Part shown: in pieces, positions 16,564-26,753 of the stretch
Numbering within the stretch: position 1 is the first letter of the stretch
Layout: each line of letters starts with the position of its first letter
Origin: Sediminispirochaeta smaragdinae DSM 11293
GTDB taxonomy: Bacteria; Spirochaetota; Spirochaetia; DSM-16054; Sediminispirochaetaceae
Direction: 5' to 3'
Assembly: GCF_000143985.1 (NCBI RefSeq)
Contig: NC_014364.1
Span: 3,162,001 to 3,226,000 of the forward strand
DNA length: 64,000 bases
Made by a program: the position numbers and the translations under genes
Notes under the pieces: generated by a model
The model's database searches: none
The model's input: only the letters and a program-made list of their open reading frames with translations
What the model was told of the DNA's origin: nothing

Positions 16564-19500
16564 TCTCAGCTTGGTACCCCCAAGGGGATAGAGGGATTGT
16601 CTCTGTTTCACCCGCTCATAGCCCGATGGTTCCGGGATACCTATCCCTCGCCAACCCCGATTCAGAGGCAAAGCTGGCCGGCTATCGCGGCCGGGGATCA
16701 TTGTCTCATCACGGCCCCCACAGGGAGCGGAAAAACCTTAACCGCATTTCTCTGGGCCATCGACGGCTTGGTAACAGGGCGGCTTCCGGAGGATAGACTC
16801 TCCGTACTTTACATCTCTCCCCTCAAAGCCCTCGGCAGCGATGTTCAAAAAAACCTCATAGTTCCAATCGAGGCCTTACGCCTCAGGTTCCGTGAGCAAG
16901 GGGAGCGCTTTCCCGATATTCGCGTCATGACCCGCAGCGGGGATACCCCCCAAAGCGAACGACGGAGCATGCTCCGCCACCAGCCGGAAATCCTGATAAC
17001 CACTCCCGAATCTTTTACCATCATGATGCTCTCGGAGGGAGGCAGGACCCTTTTCGGCTCCCTCTCTTGTGTCATTCTTGATGAAATCCATTCGCTTTAC
17101 GGAACCAAGCGAGGAGTACTGCTTATGTCGATGGTGGAGCAGGCAGCCCTTGAGTGGGGAGAATTCCAGCGAATAGCCCTGACGGCAACGGTCCGCCCGG
17201 CTGAAGCGGTAGCCGCCTTCATCGGTGGGTACCGGATGATCGGTCGGGAAAGCAACATAGAACACCGACAGCGGCCGGTACGAATCTGCACTGCCCCCCT
17301 TACAAAACGATACGACCTCTCCGTCCGCAGTCCCGAACTGCTGCCCGACACGGGAAGCGGGATGCTTTCCCAGGGGGCACAGCAGGATTCGATATGGCGG
17401 GGAATGGCCGCCGAAATCTTCCGCCTAACCGAAAGATATCGTTCCACCCTCGTCTTTGCAAACAGCCGTCGTCTTGTCGAGAAAATTGCACGCCTGATGA
17501 ACGAGATTGCGGGAAAGCGCATCGCCTACGCCCATCACGGCAGCCTCTCAAAGGAGATCAGGCTGACGGTGGAATCACGCCTCAAGCGGGGTGAGTTGAA
17601 AGCGATCATTGCCACAAACTCCCTCGAGCTCGGCATCGATGTCGGAGAACTCGACCTCGTCGTGCTTATTCAAACACCCTTTACCATCTCGTCGGCGATC
17701 CAAAAAGCAGGTCGTGCCGGTCATCAGGTCGATGCGGTCAGCCGGGCAATCCTCTTTCCCAGTCACGGTATCGATATTGCGTCAAGCGCAGCCATGATCG
17801 AGACCATGCAAAACCATGAAATCGAAAGCCTGCGGCCAATGCGCAATCCCCTTGATATTCTCGCGCAAATCATCCTTTCGCTGACGGCGATAAAAGACAG
17901 AACCGTTGAATCACTTTTCAACAGCATCAGAACAGCCGAACCTTTTGCAAACCTGCCTCGGCGCCTTTTTGATCTTGTCGTCGAAATGCTGACTGGAAAA
18001 TATGAGGGAACCAGAATTCGGGAGCTGCGGCCCCGACTCTTTCTGGACGAATCAAAAGGACTACTCTCCCCCGCAAAAGGACTCCGCTATCTTCTCTATC
18101 TCTCAGGCGGAACCATCCCCGATCGGGGGCAATACAATATGAAGCTTGCCGACGGCATGAACAATATCGGTACCCTTGACGAGGAGTTTGTCTGGGAGCG
18201 ATCGGTGGGAGATCGATTTGAACTGGGTACTCAGACCTGGGAGATTAGAAGCATCGATCACAACAACGTCGTTGTTATGCCGACCAATGCTCCTCCGAAT
18301 ATCATTCCATTCTGGAGGGCTGAAGATCGCAGTCGTGACTTCACCTTTTCGCGGGCAATCCTCCGACTCTTTGATCACGTTCAGACAAAAGGGACTACCA
18401 AGGAGGAATGGGGGCTTGATGAGACTTCTGCCACCCGCCTTCTGCGCTTTCTTACCCGTCAAAGAGAACAGACAGGAGCTCCCTTGCCGGGAGAACATCG
18501 CATCATTGTCGAACATATCGCCGAATCCTTTGGGCCGGAAGGCTTGCAGCGGATTGTGCTTCACACCTTCTGGGGGGCGGCGGTCAACAGGCCCCTTGCA
18601 CTTCTGATCGAGGGGTTCTGGAAGAATCGTTTCGGTTACACACCGAGAACCATCGCTTCAAACGATGCAATCCTTATCATCGTGCCTGATGATGCAAGAA
18701 TGGCCCCGTATCTCCCCATGCTTGCAACCCTTCCCTTGGAAGAAACAATCAGAGAACGGCTTGAAAATAGTGCATTGTTCGGGGCCTTTTTCAGAGAGAA
18801 TGCGGGAAGAGCTTTGTTGCTGCCTCGTCAAAGCTTCGGAAAACGAATGCCGCTCTGGTTTACGCGACTGCGGTCGCGTAAATTGCTTCAGGCGGTCTTC
18901 GAGCTTGCAGATTTCCCTATCATGATCGAAACATGGCGGAGTTGTCTGCAGGATTACTTTGACCTTGCCAACCTTGCCATGGTACTGGAAGAGCTTGCCG
19001 ACGGTGTAACCGAAATATGTGAGGTGCGAACGGCAATTCCTTCTCCATTTTGCGATGGACTGGTTTGGCGGCAGATTAATCTCTTTATGTATGCCGACGA
19101 CACACCGGAAGCCTCGGGTAAAAGCGGATTGGAGGATGAGTTCATTGACCATCTGCTCAACGGCCCCGATCGACTCGCGCCCATCGATCCCTCTTTGGTT
19201 CGAGAACTCAATGAGAAACTCCAGAGAACCGCAGAAGGCTATGCTCCTGCCGATCCGCAGGAACTGTTGCGCTGGATTGACGAGCGAGTCATCATTCCGG
19301 AAGATCAATACCAGCGGCTCATCGATGCCGTTGCCGCGGAGAGTGGGATGGACAGGGATGAAATTCTCAACTCGATCGACGGAAAGCTGCGACTGCTCTA
19401 TTCGGAAAGAGGATTGGTTACCCACCGCTGCCATGAGCATCAATATAAACGTCTGATACATCCCGAGACCATGACTGCGGCACTTTCGGAACTATTCCGG

Positions 19501-20946
19501 TTTTACGGTCCGCTGACCGCAGAGGAAATCGACATGATTGCCCCTGTCCCGGCCGACCAGCGGAATGAAGCAATCGCCAAATTATTATCGAGGGGCGATC
19601 TTGTAAAGGCACGAATATGCCTCGATGTCCCCGGGCAGCAGCTTTGCGACAAGGAAAACCTTGAGCGTCTCTTGAGAATGCGACGGTACAAGCAACGTCG
19701 CTTTGTGAAACCGATGGCATCATCCCTGATAGTGCCCTTTATGGCCTCACATCAGGGAATGCTTGACCGGGGTACGGGGACTGATGAGCTTGCGAGCAGA
19801 ATCGATTCGCTTCTTGGATACAGGCTTCCTGCCGAAGCACTTGAAGACTGGATCCTGCCGGCAAGAATGTCTCCATACTACCATGAATGGATCGATGCCA
19901 TCTCCCAAAGTCATGAATTATCATGGTTCGGCGCAGGGAAAAAACAGATATTCCTTGCCTACCCCGAACAGACGGAGCTGTTTTCAAATTCTGAGGCGGC
20001 AGAAAGAAAAACGCCTCTCCCATTTCCAGTCGATGGAGGTAGAGGACGCTATACCTTTTTCGACCTAAAAGAAGCCAGTGGACTCGATTCGGCAGAACTT
20101 ACGCAACGGCTCTGGGAACTGGTATGGGAAACACAGATTGCCAACGACTCCTTTGCAGCATTGCGAAACGGTATTAATACACATTTCAAGGCCGCTCCGC
20201 TCTCCGAGAACAGGCCTCGTTACCGCTCTCACGGAGCCTACCACCAATGGAGAAATTCCAGACCGCTTGCCGGTAATTGGTATCTTCTTGGTGGAAAAAA
20301 GAGAAAAGAAGATCCCCTCGATCGGGAAGAAAGGGTACGGGAGAAAATTTTCACGCTTAGCGACCGTTACGGAGTGCTTGCCAAGCCCCTGCTCGATCGG
20401 GAAACAGAGTCGTTTCAGTGGAAAGAGTTGCTCCCAAGCCTCAGGAGGATGGAACTCTCGGGAGAGATGATCGGCGGATACTTTTTTCGAGGCCTCGGCG
20501 GTATACAATTTGTTCTGAGTCAAACGATCCAGGAATTACGTTCCTGGCAGGGAAGGGAACTTGATGAAGTCTTCTGGATGAATGCCGTCGATCCAGCCTC
20601 CCCCTGTGGTCTGTCCATAGAGGAGTTGCCCTATGAACGTCCATCGAGGAAGCGTTCCAACTTTCTTGTATTTCACGGGTCTCGCCTTGTCCTCACCCTC
20701 GAACATAGCGGACGATCGATGACATTGAAGGCCCCTCCGGGAGCACCAGAGATTCAGCGCTACCTGGGGATCTTTAAAGACCTCGCACAGAGAGATATTC
20801 GTCCGACACACTCTCTTGTGGTCGAAACCATCAATGCATTCCCGGCCGACCAAAGTCCCTTCGCCAACGATATGGAGACCTTTGGCTTTATGCCGACAAT
20901 CAAAGGCTTACGATATGATCCGCGAGCCGCGAAAGCTAGAGGATAG
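16561..20946 (+). CDS. lhr: Lhr-family large ATP-dependent DNA helicase
   Basis: A 1461-residue superfamily 2 helicase if started at the ATG at 16561; an in-frame TTG at 16528 is less likely. Motifs in order: PTPIQRQSWPAI (Q-motif-like), APTGSGKTLTAF (Walker A, about residue 52), DEIHSLYGTKRG (Walker B, DEIH, about 180), ALTATV (motif III), then the second RecA domain with ATNSLELGIDVGELD and QKAGRAGHQ (motif VI). A winged helix and a long C-terminal half with a glycosylase-associated HTH region (FRFYGPLTAEEIDMI) follow. Length is close to E. coli Lhr. Lhr helicases act in DNA repair. It stands as a single gene; a sensor kinase follows after 11 bp. Confidence 0.92.
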   Translation: MSQLGTPKGIEGLSLFHPLIARWFRDTYPSPTPIQRQSWPAIAAGDHCLITAPTGSGKTLTAFLWAIDGLVTGRLPEDRLSVLYISPLKALGSDVQKNLIVPIEALRLRFREQGERFPDIRVMTRSGDTPQSERRSMLRHQPEILITTPESFTIMMLSEGGRTLFGSLSCVILDEIHSLYGTKRGVLLMSMVEQAALEWGEFQRIALTATVRPAEAVAAFIGGYRMIGRESNIEHRQRPVRICTAPLTKRYDLSVRSPELLPDTGSGMLSQGAQQDSIWRGMAAEIFRLTERYRSTLVFANSRRLVEKIARLMNEIAGKRIAYAHHGSLSKEIRLTVESRLKRGELKAIIATNSLELGIDVGELDLVVLIQTPFTISSAIQKAGRAGHQVDAVSRAILFPSHGIDIASSAAMIETMQNHEIESLRPMRNPLDILAQIILSLTAIKDRTVESLFNSIRTAEPFANLPRRLFDLVVEMLTGKYEGTRIRELRPRLFLDESKGLLSPAKGLRYLLYLSGGTIPDRGQYNMKLADGMNNIGTLDEEFVWERSVGDRFELGTQTWEIRSIDHNNVVVMPTNAPPNIIPFWRAEDRSRDFTFSRAILRLFDHVQTKGTTKEEWGLDETSATRLLRFLTRQREQTGAPLPGEHRIIVEHIAESFGPEGLQRIVLHTFWGAAVNRPLALLIEGFWKNRFGYTPRTIASNDAILIIVPDDARMAPYLPMLATLPLEETIRERLENSALFGAFFRENAGRALLLPRQSFGKRMPLWFTRLRSRKLLQAVFELADFPIMIETWRSCLQDYFDLANLAMVLEELADGVTEICEVRTAIPSPFCDGLVWRQINLFMYADDTPEASGKSGLEDEFIDHLLNGPDRLAPIDPSLVRELNEKLQRTAEGYAPADPQELLRWIDERVIIPEDQYQRLIDAVAAESGMDRDEILNSIDGKLRLLYSERGLVTHRCHEHQYKRLIHPETMTAALSELFRFYGPLTAEEIDMIAPVPADQRNEAIAKLLSRGDLVKARICLDVPGQQLCDKENLERLLRMRRYKQRRFVKPMASSLIVPFMASHQGMLDRGTGTDELASRIDSLLGYRLPAEALEDWILPARMSPYYHEWIDAISQSHELSWFGAGKKQIFLAYPEQTELFSNSEAAERKTPLPFPVDGGRGRYTFFDLKEASGLDSAELTQRLWELVWETQIANDSFAALRNGINTHFKAAPLSENRPRYRSHGAYHQWRNSRPLAGNWYLLGGKKRKEDPLDREERVREKIFTLSDRYGVLAKPLLDRETESFQWKELLPSLRRMELSGEMIGGYFFRGLGGIQFVLSQTIQELRSWQGRELDEVFWMNAVDPASPCGLSIEELPYERPSRKRSNFLVFHGSRLVLTLEHSGRSMTLKAPPGAPEIQRYLGIFKDLAQRDIRPTHSLVVETINAFPADQSPFANDMETFGFMPTIKGLRYDPRAAKARG

Positions 20947-20957
20947 GCATTTTTTTC

Positions 20958-22700
20958 ATGAACGAACCGAACTATAATAAAAAATATATGGTGAAACGAA
21001 TATTTGCTTCATCCTTTAGGAAGTTGCTTTTACTCATCGTCGCGATTGCATTGATCCCCTCTCTTGCCATCATTATCTTTACCGGAATCGAATATGGATC
21101 TGTCCTTGAACAAGAGGTGCGGGCAAAAGCGGTGCGGCAAGTAGAAACCCTGGCAATGGTTCAGAATACCATAATGGAAACCGTCCATCACACACTATCG
21201 ACCCTTGCACTCCTTCCGGCATTTACGGAAGGAGAAAAGGGCAGGCAGGAACGTATTCTCAGGCAGGTCCTCGAAGAAAATCCGGAATATGTCAACATCA
21301 CCGTGACAGACACAACGGGTATTGTGACCGTGTCCGCAAAGCTCGAGCCTGGGACCGATCTTAGCGAAAGGGACCACATACAACGGGCTATTGGTGGAGA
21401 AAGTTTTACCGCCGGAGAATTTATCATCGCCCAAATAAACAATGAAGCGGCCTTTCCTTTTGCCGTACCGATCAAGGACAATGAAGGAAATATCATAGGA
21501 GTACTCTCCGCAATCTATCGTCTCAGTACCTATCGTGAATTTTTCAAGAGTTTCGACCTGCCGGAAGAATCTTTTCTTGGTATTACCGACCGATACGGGA
21601 TTCGCATATTTTTCTATCCCGAAAAATCAACCAATCCCATTGGGAAACCAATTAAAGCCGATATATGGAAGATTATCGGCTCTGGCAGTGAATCAGGCAC
21701 AATGGTAATGACGGGATCCGATGGCATGAGCAGGTATTATGCATTTCGGCGTATCAAGACCGAAGAGGGAAAGGAACCCTACCTGAATATTGTCATCGGC
21801 ATACCGGAACAAAGCGCCCGTCATCCTGCCACAAGGATACTGATACGCAACCTGCTCCTTATGGCAGTCGTCGCAATCTTCAGCATGATCATGGCTGCTT
21901 TTATCGGCTATGTTACCATAGGCTCAAAATTGCTGCGCATGGCAAAAACAGTTACCGATATAAGAAACGGAAAGCTGTCTGCAAGGACGCACCTTGAAGA
22001 GGACTCGGAAATCGGTATGGTATCCAAAGCGATTGATGGCATGGCCGAAGCCCTAGAAGAGCGAAACGACGAACGAGATCGAAACGAAAAGAAGCTTTCC
22101 GAGGCGATCGAAGAACGGGAAATGCTGCTGAGGGAGGTACATCACCGAGTCAAAAACAACCTCCAACTCATTCTTAGCATCATTCATCTTGAAAAAGAGA
22201 ACAGCAGAGATATCGAAACCTTTTCCCGGCAAATAGAGCACCGTATCAGGGCAATGTCCAGTATACATGAGATGATGTACCAGTCTCATTCTCTTAAGGC
22301 AATCGACATGCGTTCATTTCTCGAACGGCTTTCGATCCTCGGCGGTTATTCATACGATAACGTAACAATCAAAGTAGATGCAGTGTCCTGCCCCCTTTCT
22401 CTCGAAAGGGCTATAACAATTTCCTTGATAACAAACGAACTAATCATAAATAGCGTAAAATATGGAAAAGATATCAATGGCCATGTCAACATAAACATCA
22501 CCTTCTTCGTCGAAGCAGAAAAAGCCATGCTTATCATTTCCGATAGGGGATTGGGTTTTTCCGATACATTCGACCCTCACAAAAGTACTTCATTGGGGAT
22601 GCAACTGATACTTACCCTTGTCGCACAGATAGGTGGAGAGATCGATATATCGAACAGTAATGGAGCGGTAGTGACAATCCTCTTTCCCCTTGAAGAATAG
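20958..22700 (+). CDS. Membrane sensor histidine kinase (PDC/Cache sensor, HAMP, HisKA_2)
   Basis: A 580-residue kinase. A transmembrane helix (about residues 21-43) precedes an extracytoplasmic Cache-like sensor domain (about 45-285), a second helix (about 293-315), a HAMP linker, a short coiled coil and the HisKA_2 dimerisation domain with the phospho-accepting His in LREVHHRVKNNLQLILS (about residue 396). The C-terminal HATPase domain shows the N box (ITNELIINSVKYG) and G box (DRGLGFS, STSLGMQL). Kinases of this subclass often phosphorylate stand-alone response regulators. None is encoded next door: the following gene converges, 3 bp away. The ligand is unknown. Confidence 0.9.
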   Translation: MNEPNYNKKYMVKRIFASSFRKLLLLIVAIALIPSLAIIIFTGIEYGSVLEQEVRAKAVRQVETLAMVQNTIMETVHHTLSTLALLPAFTEGEKGRQERILRQVLEENPEYVNITVTDTTGIVTVSAKLEPGTDLSERDHIQRAIGGESFTAGEFIIAQINNEAAFPFAVPIKDNEGNIIGVLSAIYRLSTYREFFKSFDLPEESFLGITDRYGIRIFFYPEKSTNPIGKPIKADIWKIIGSGSESGTMVMTGSDGMSRYYAFRRIKTEEGKEPYLNIVIGIPEQSARHPATRILIRNLLLMAVVAIFSMIMAAFIGYVTIGSKLLRMAKTVTDIRNGKLSARTHLEEDSEIGMVSKAIDGMAEALEERNDERDRNEKKLSEAIEEREMLLREVHHRVKNNLQLILSIIHLEKENSRDIETFSRQIEHRIRAMSSIHEMMYQSHSLKAIDMRSFLERLSILGGYSYDNVTIKVDAVSCPLSLERAITISLITNELIINSVKYGKDINGHVNINITFFVEAEKAMLIISDRGLGFSDTFDPHKSTSLGMQLILTLVAQIGGEIDISNSNGAVVTILFPLEE

Positions 22701-22703
22701 GCA

Positions 22704-24416
22704 TTAAAGAACCTTGGTAATGACCGTATCCAGCATCTCCATTGAGAAAGGCTTTGCAATATATTCGTTAAAACCGATGCCAAGCAGCGACTCACGATCC
22801 TTATCCATTGCATAACCGGTGACGGCAATGATGGGAGTCGACTGATACGGCTCCATTAACCTCAGTTGCCTGGTCGTTTCGATACCGTCGATGCCACGCC
22901 CCAGATTGATATCCATCAAAACCAGATCAAACCGCTTTTTCTGTGCCGCCTCAAGGGCTTTCTCGCCAGAAGAAGCACGCGTAACCGCAAAATCATGTTC
23001 CAGATGCTTCTCGATAACCAAAAGGTTGATGAAATTATCTTCTACAAGGAGTATCCGCTTTTCCCCTTCGGCATCACTCCGATAGCCCCCCTGCCGAGGT
23101 GCGAGCATGCCATGATACTCGTGCAGACCAGCAACAAGTGGAAAAAAGATGGTAAAGGAGGAGCCTGCCCCCTCTTCACTTTGAAGCTCAATATCCCCAT
23201 CCATCATGTCGACAATCCGTTTTACCAAAGAAAGGCCAAGGCCGATTCCTTCGAAGGGCCTGTCGATCCCCTCATCTGCCTGTCGGAAATCTTCGAAGAT
23301 AAGCCGCTGCTTTGCAGGTGCTATCCCGATTCCCGTATCAACAACGTTGATATAGACACGCCGTTTTTGCCCCCTCCCAACGAGGCCGGTTACAACCTTA
23401 ATGCCACCGCTGCACGTAAATTTGAATGCATTCTCGAGAAGATAATCAACCGCCTGTCGAAAAAAGTCCGCATTTCCCGTGATTTGGGCCTGAGAAGCCC
23501 CCATAATGAATTCAAAAGAGAGTTTCTTTTTAATCGCGCTCATCCGATATCGCTGTACCACTTCATCAATAAGAGGGTCAACCACAAGAATATTCCCCTC
23601 GGTGTTGATTTCATCGCTCACCGGACGGTTCAGCTGAAGTAGATGCAACATTTTCTCAAAGATATGAAGCAATCGATTGCCCGAATCGGTTATCAAACCA
23701 AGAAGTTCCCGCTGCTCCGGATTTTCTATCTCATCGGTAAGAAGCTGTGTAAGCCCAAGGATTCCGTTCATCGGAGTTCGTAGTTCATGACTGATGTTCT
23801 GAAAGAAAAAATTCTTTGCAGTCTCGAGCTGACGTGAGCGTTCCTGTTCCTGTCGCAGCCGATATTCAAGTTCTTTCCGCTGGATAACCTCTCCCAAAGG
23901 AGCTGCAACGGCGGAAACAAGCCGAATCATCCCCGGTTCCTGCCGTCTAGCCTCATAGGCAAAAAAAACAAGCACGCCCCATACGCGCTCACCACTAAAT
24001 ACCGGTATCGAGAACCCGGCCTTTAATCCGTAGCGAGCAGCAATGGCTGCACGGAGGAACTCCTTATTGGTGCTTACATCCTGAAACCAAACGGCCTCTC
24101 TTCGTTCAAGCGCTTTTCCCGGAAGACCGACTCCGTAAGGAAACGAATATACGAGACTTTCTTCAAAAAAACCGCTGAGCGACGGCTCCTCGGTGTAGTA
24201 GATCCTGCTATTGACAAGTGCCGATTCATCTTCGGAAAGGATCCATGCCTCTCCGAATTTCCATCCGGTTGCTCTGACTACCTCGCCAAGCACTCGTTCC
24301 AGAGCGACAAAATAGTCTGGAGATGAGAAAATACTAGAGATGATCTTCCGCAGGAGATCGAGCTCCCGTTCTCTGGCAAGTAAGAGCTCCTGACAGTCAT
24401 CGTGAGTCGCCATCAC
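22704..24416 (-). CDS. Hybrid histidine kinase (GAF, HisKA, HATPase, receiver)
   Basis: A 570-residue soluble hybrid kinase without membrane helices. Domains in order: GAF sensor (about 20-180), coiled coil, HisKA with the phospho-accepting His in FFQNISHELRTPMNGILG (about residue 213), HATPase (VDTGIGIAPAKQ, GIGLGLSLVKRIVDMMDG; about 320-430) and a C-terminal receiver with the acceptor Asp in DLVLMDINLG (about 497) and the conserved Lys in YIAKPFS. The GAF domain may sense a cytoplasmic ligand. A TATACT hexamer ends 5 nt before GTG 24416, and no Shine-Dalgarno exists, so a leaderless start at GTG 24416 or ATG 24413 is likely. No HPt or output partner is adjacent. Confidence 0.9.
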   Translation of the reverse strand: MMATHDDCQELLLARERELDLLRKIISSIFSSPDYFVALERVLGEVVRATGWKFGEAWILSEDESALVNSRIYYTEEPSLSGFFEESLVYSFPYGVGLPGKALERREAVWFQDVSTNKEFLRAAIAARYGLKAGFSIPVFSGERVWGVLVFFAYEARRQEPGMIRLVSAVAAPLGEVIQRKELEYRLRQEQERSRQLETAKNFFFQNISHELRTPMNGILGLTQLLTDEIENPEQRELLGLITDSGNRLLHIFEKMLHLLQLNRPVSDEINTEGNILVVDPLIDEVVQRYRMSAIKKKLSFEFIMGASQAQITGNADFFRQAVDYLLENAFKFTCSGGIKVVTGLVGRGQKRRVYINVVDTGIGIAPAKQRLIFEDFRQADEGIDRPFEGIGLGLSLVKRIVDMMDGDIELQSEEGAGSSFTIFFPLVAGLHEYHGMLAPRQGGYRSDAEGEKRILLVEDNFINLLVIEKHLEHDFAVTRASSGEKALEAAQKKRFDLVLMDINLGRGIDGIETTRQLRLMEPYQSTPIIAVTGYAMDKDRESLLGIGFNEYIAKPFSMEMLDTVITKVL

Positions 24417-24520
24417 TTTGTAGTATAAAAAAGGAAACTATGAATTGCACACGCTACGGGAAAGTTTTGTCACTATTCGGACAAGCATATGAAAAGACGG
24501 CGAGGAGATTCTCTGTATGT

Positions 24521-24542
24521 ATCACCAGGATTCCAAACAGTA
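24521..24542 (-). repeat. Single copy of the 22-bp dispersed terminal repeat
   Basis: The plus strand reads ATCACCAGGATTCCAAACAG then TA, ending 1 bp before the stop codon of the UbiD-family gene. A degenerate direct match (GTCACTATTCGGACA near 24469) lies about 50 bp to the left but no inverted partner is clear. Confidence 0.6.
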
Positions 24543-24543
24543 G

Positions 24544-25884
24544 CTACTCGCTCATATAGCGAAATAGGTCAACCGAAGGATACACCGCCCTTTTCAGGGT
24601 CTTTCGGTTAGCGGGTAGCGTTGCATCGATTCCCATCTTATTCTGGACGCCGGTCTCGTCGCTGCAGGGATCAAGCTCGTGTCCCTGACTGTTCGGTATT
24701 ACAAAGACATCCTCCCGAGGATTAACTCTGTTATTGACAGCCCAGAGTACTTCGGCCGGATTATATATATCGACATCGCTATCAACGACAATCACATTTT
24801 TAATGTTTACATATGCAGTCATTGCAGCCAAAGCAACATTTTTCGGCTCCCCTTCGTTACTTTTCTCGAGTTGTACAAGTGCAAGAAAACCGGAACCATA
24901 CGGCGGGATATGTACCGCTTTGACGTTTTTCGAAACATACCTGGTATGTCTGCGGAGAAGAGGTTCACGGGGCAAAACATTACCGAGATTGATGTGCTCA
25001 AAGCTTCCACCGTTGAGGGTTTGCCAAATGGGATCACGCCTATGGGTAACAGCCTTGACCTCGACGACGGGACTTTTCCACAAGAGTCCATAATGCCCGG
25101 TAAATTCCGCCAGGGGACCCTCTTCTTCCCTCACGCCCGGCAGGATTTCACCTTCGATGATGTACTCACTCCAGGCGGGAACCATGATATCACTGGTGAT
25201 GCACGTAACCCGCTCCAGGGCCGTTCCCCGTAAACCACCGGCGATTTCCGCCTCATCGCCATCGTAACGAAACCCGGCCGCCATCATTACTACAGGATCA
25301 ACACCAATGGCAACCGCGATGGGAAGAGCCTGCCCTTTCTTTTCCGCCTTCTTCAAGAAATCACGAAGATGACGCCACTCATTAATCATGATCCCCATCT
25401 TTCGCGGCCCTTTGATGTGCATCCGCTGAAAACTCAGGTTCTGCATACCCGTCTCTATATCACGGCCCACGGTGACTCCCGCAGTGATGAAGGCGCCGCC
25501 GTCACCGGGAGCATGCACAGGAATAGGGATCTTTCCAAGATCGACCTCATCTCCCGTCAGCACCACTTCCTGACAAACGGCGTTTTTTACCTCCCGGGGT
25601 GCAATGGGATGATCGAGAACGGCTTCCATCCTGTCGGTTACATCCGATTGTCCACATTCAAGTGCAACAGCAATTTTGGCATAATCGGAAAGCAATCCCC
25701 CGGCAACAGGAACGGTATGGCCCTTGACCCTGCGAAAGAGGGCGGCAGGTCCACGTTCCTTTTCAAGTGTGGCAATTACACTCCCGATTTCATGAACGGG
25801 ATCAACCTCCCGCTCAATCTCCGCAAGTTGTCCGGCATCTTTCAGAGCCGATAAAAAATCTCTCAAATCCTTGATGTTTCCCAC
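24544..25884 (-). CDS. UbiD-family (de)carboxylase
   Basis: A 446-residue protein of the UbiD family, which uses prenylated FMN to add or remove carboxyl groups on aromatic or unsaturated acids. The catalytic Glu-Arg-Glu region is visible as EGPLAEFTGHYG (about 260-271) together with DVDIYNPAEVLWAVNNRV (about 375-392). Translation starts at GTG 25884 with AAAGGAG at 8 nt. No UbiX flavin prenyltransferase gene is in the window. It lies 13 bp downstream of a UTRA-type GntR gene on the same strand, and the pair is probably co-transcribed and regulated by that GntR protein. The substrate is unknown; ubiquinone synthesis is unlikely from this context. Confidence 0.88.
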   Translation of the reverse strand: MGNIKDLRDFLSALKDAGQLAEIEREVDPVHEIGSVIATLEKERGPAALFRRVKGHTVPVAGGLLSDYAKIAVALECGQSDVTDRMEAVLDHPIAPREVKNAVCQEVVLTGDEVDLGKIPIPVHAPGDGGAFITAGVTVGRDIETGMQNLSFQRMHIKGPRKMGIMINEWRHLRDFLKKAEKKGQALPIAVAIGVDPVVMMAAGFRYDGDEAEIAGGLRGTALERVTCITSDIMVPAWSEYIIEGEILPGVREEEGPLAEFTGHYGLLWKSPVVEVKAVTHRRDPIWQTLNGGSFEHINLGNVLPREPLLRRHTRYVSKNVKAVHIPPYGSGFLALVQLEKSNEGEPKNVALAAMTAYVNIKNVIVVDSDVDIYNPAEVLWAVNNRVNPREDVFVIPNSQGHELDPCSDETGVQNKMGIDATLPANRKTLKRAVYPSVDLFRYMSE

Positions 25885-25897
25885 TTAAGGAACTCCT

Positions 25898-26647
25898 TTA
25901 TGTCCATTTTCGTAGTAAGGTAAGATCGACGTAAGCAGGATTAAACGATATGAGACTTCTGCATACAATATGGTCGAAAATTCCTATAAAACTTTCCTGC
26001 CACTGAATCAGGGGATCCCCTACCCCAACGTCAAGAATCTCCGCCAAAGGAGCCGTTGCGATAGCAGGACGAAAGGTATTGATGGAATTAGCAACTTCTT
26101 CGGTAAGGAATTGCCCCAGTAAATCATAGAAACTGCCCTGATAAGAAAGAATCTCCTGTGCTTCACTCTCCCGAACAAAGCTTCCGCACAGATAGTTATG
26201 GCCATAAATTGCAGGATGTCCGTCTGCGAAGTAACGATTTTCTACAAGAAGAAAGCGTTCCTCAAAACAGTTACTGCAATCAATTCCTTCAACCTCAATT
26301 GAAGTGACCCATCGGGGAGAGGTCCTTTTACAGGAAACCCGATAGCCCCCATCTTCAAGGAGCTTTCGAAAGCCATGAATCGTATCGATCCGCATCTTTG
26401 CATTAAGGGTAGTCCTGTGGATAAGGTTACCCAAGCCATGTTTTTTGGTGATGACGCCTTCACGATTCAACGCCATCAGCGCTTCCCTCAGGGTCGTTCT
26501 CCCAACCCCTAACATCTCACAAAGGGTCGTCTCAGACGGAAGCCGATTCCCCGAAAAATTACGACTGAGGATGAGCTCGATCAAGGCTTCCTTCGTTTTT
26601 ACATAAAGAGGGGATGCCTCTACTCTTATTGATTGAGTTTTTCTCAT
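25898..26647 (-). CDS. GntR-family regulator, UTRA (HutC-like) type
   Basis: A 249-residue regulator: winged helix at about residues 12-78 with PSETTLCEMLGVGRTTLREA as the recognition region, then a UTRA ligand-binding domain (about 95-245). It reads toward a UbiD-family decarboxylase gene 13 bp downstream. A second, related UTRA-type regulator diverges from it, 106 bp away; the two share the same general layout but are clearly different proteins. The start at ATG 26647 lacks a strong Shine-Dalgarno. The perfect palindrome at 30795-30810, of the type HutC-like proteins bind, is a candidate target of one of the two. Confidence 0.85.
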   Translation of the reverse strand: MRKTQSIRVEASPLYVKTKEALIELILSRNFSGNRLPSETTLCEMLGVGRTTLREALMALNREGVITKKHGLGNLIHRTTLNAKMRIDTIHGFRKLLEDGGYRVSCKRTSPRWVTSIEVEGIDCSNCFEERFLLVENRYFADGHPAIYGHNYLCGSFVRESEAQEILSYQGSFYDLLGQFLTEEVANSINTFRPAIATAPLAEILDVGVGDPLIQWQESFIGIFDHIVCRSLISFNPAYVDLTLLRKWT

Positions 26648-26753
26648 GAAATCATGATACTATAGGTCTGATGAGCTGTCAACCATAACATTTTTTCCCA
26701 TTGACGGTTTCTTCCTTTCCCATCACACTGTGTTCATGGAAAAGGAGTCTGCT

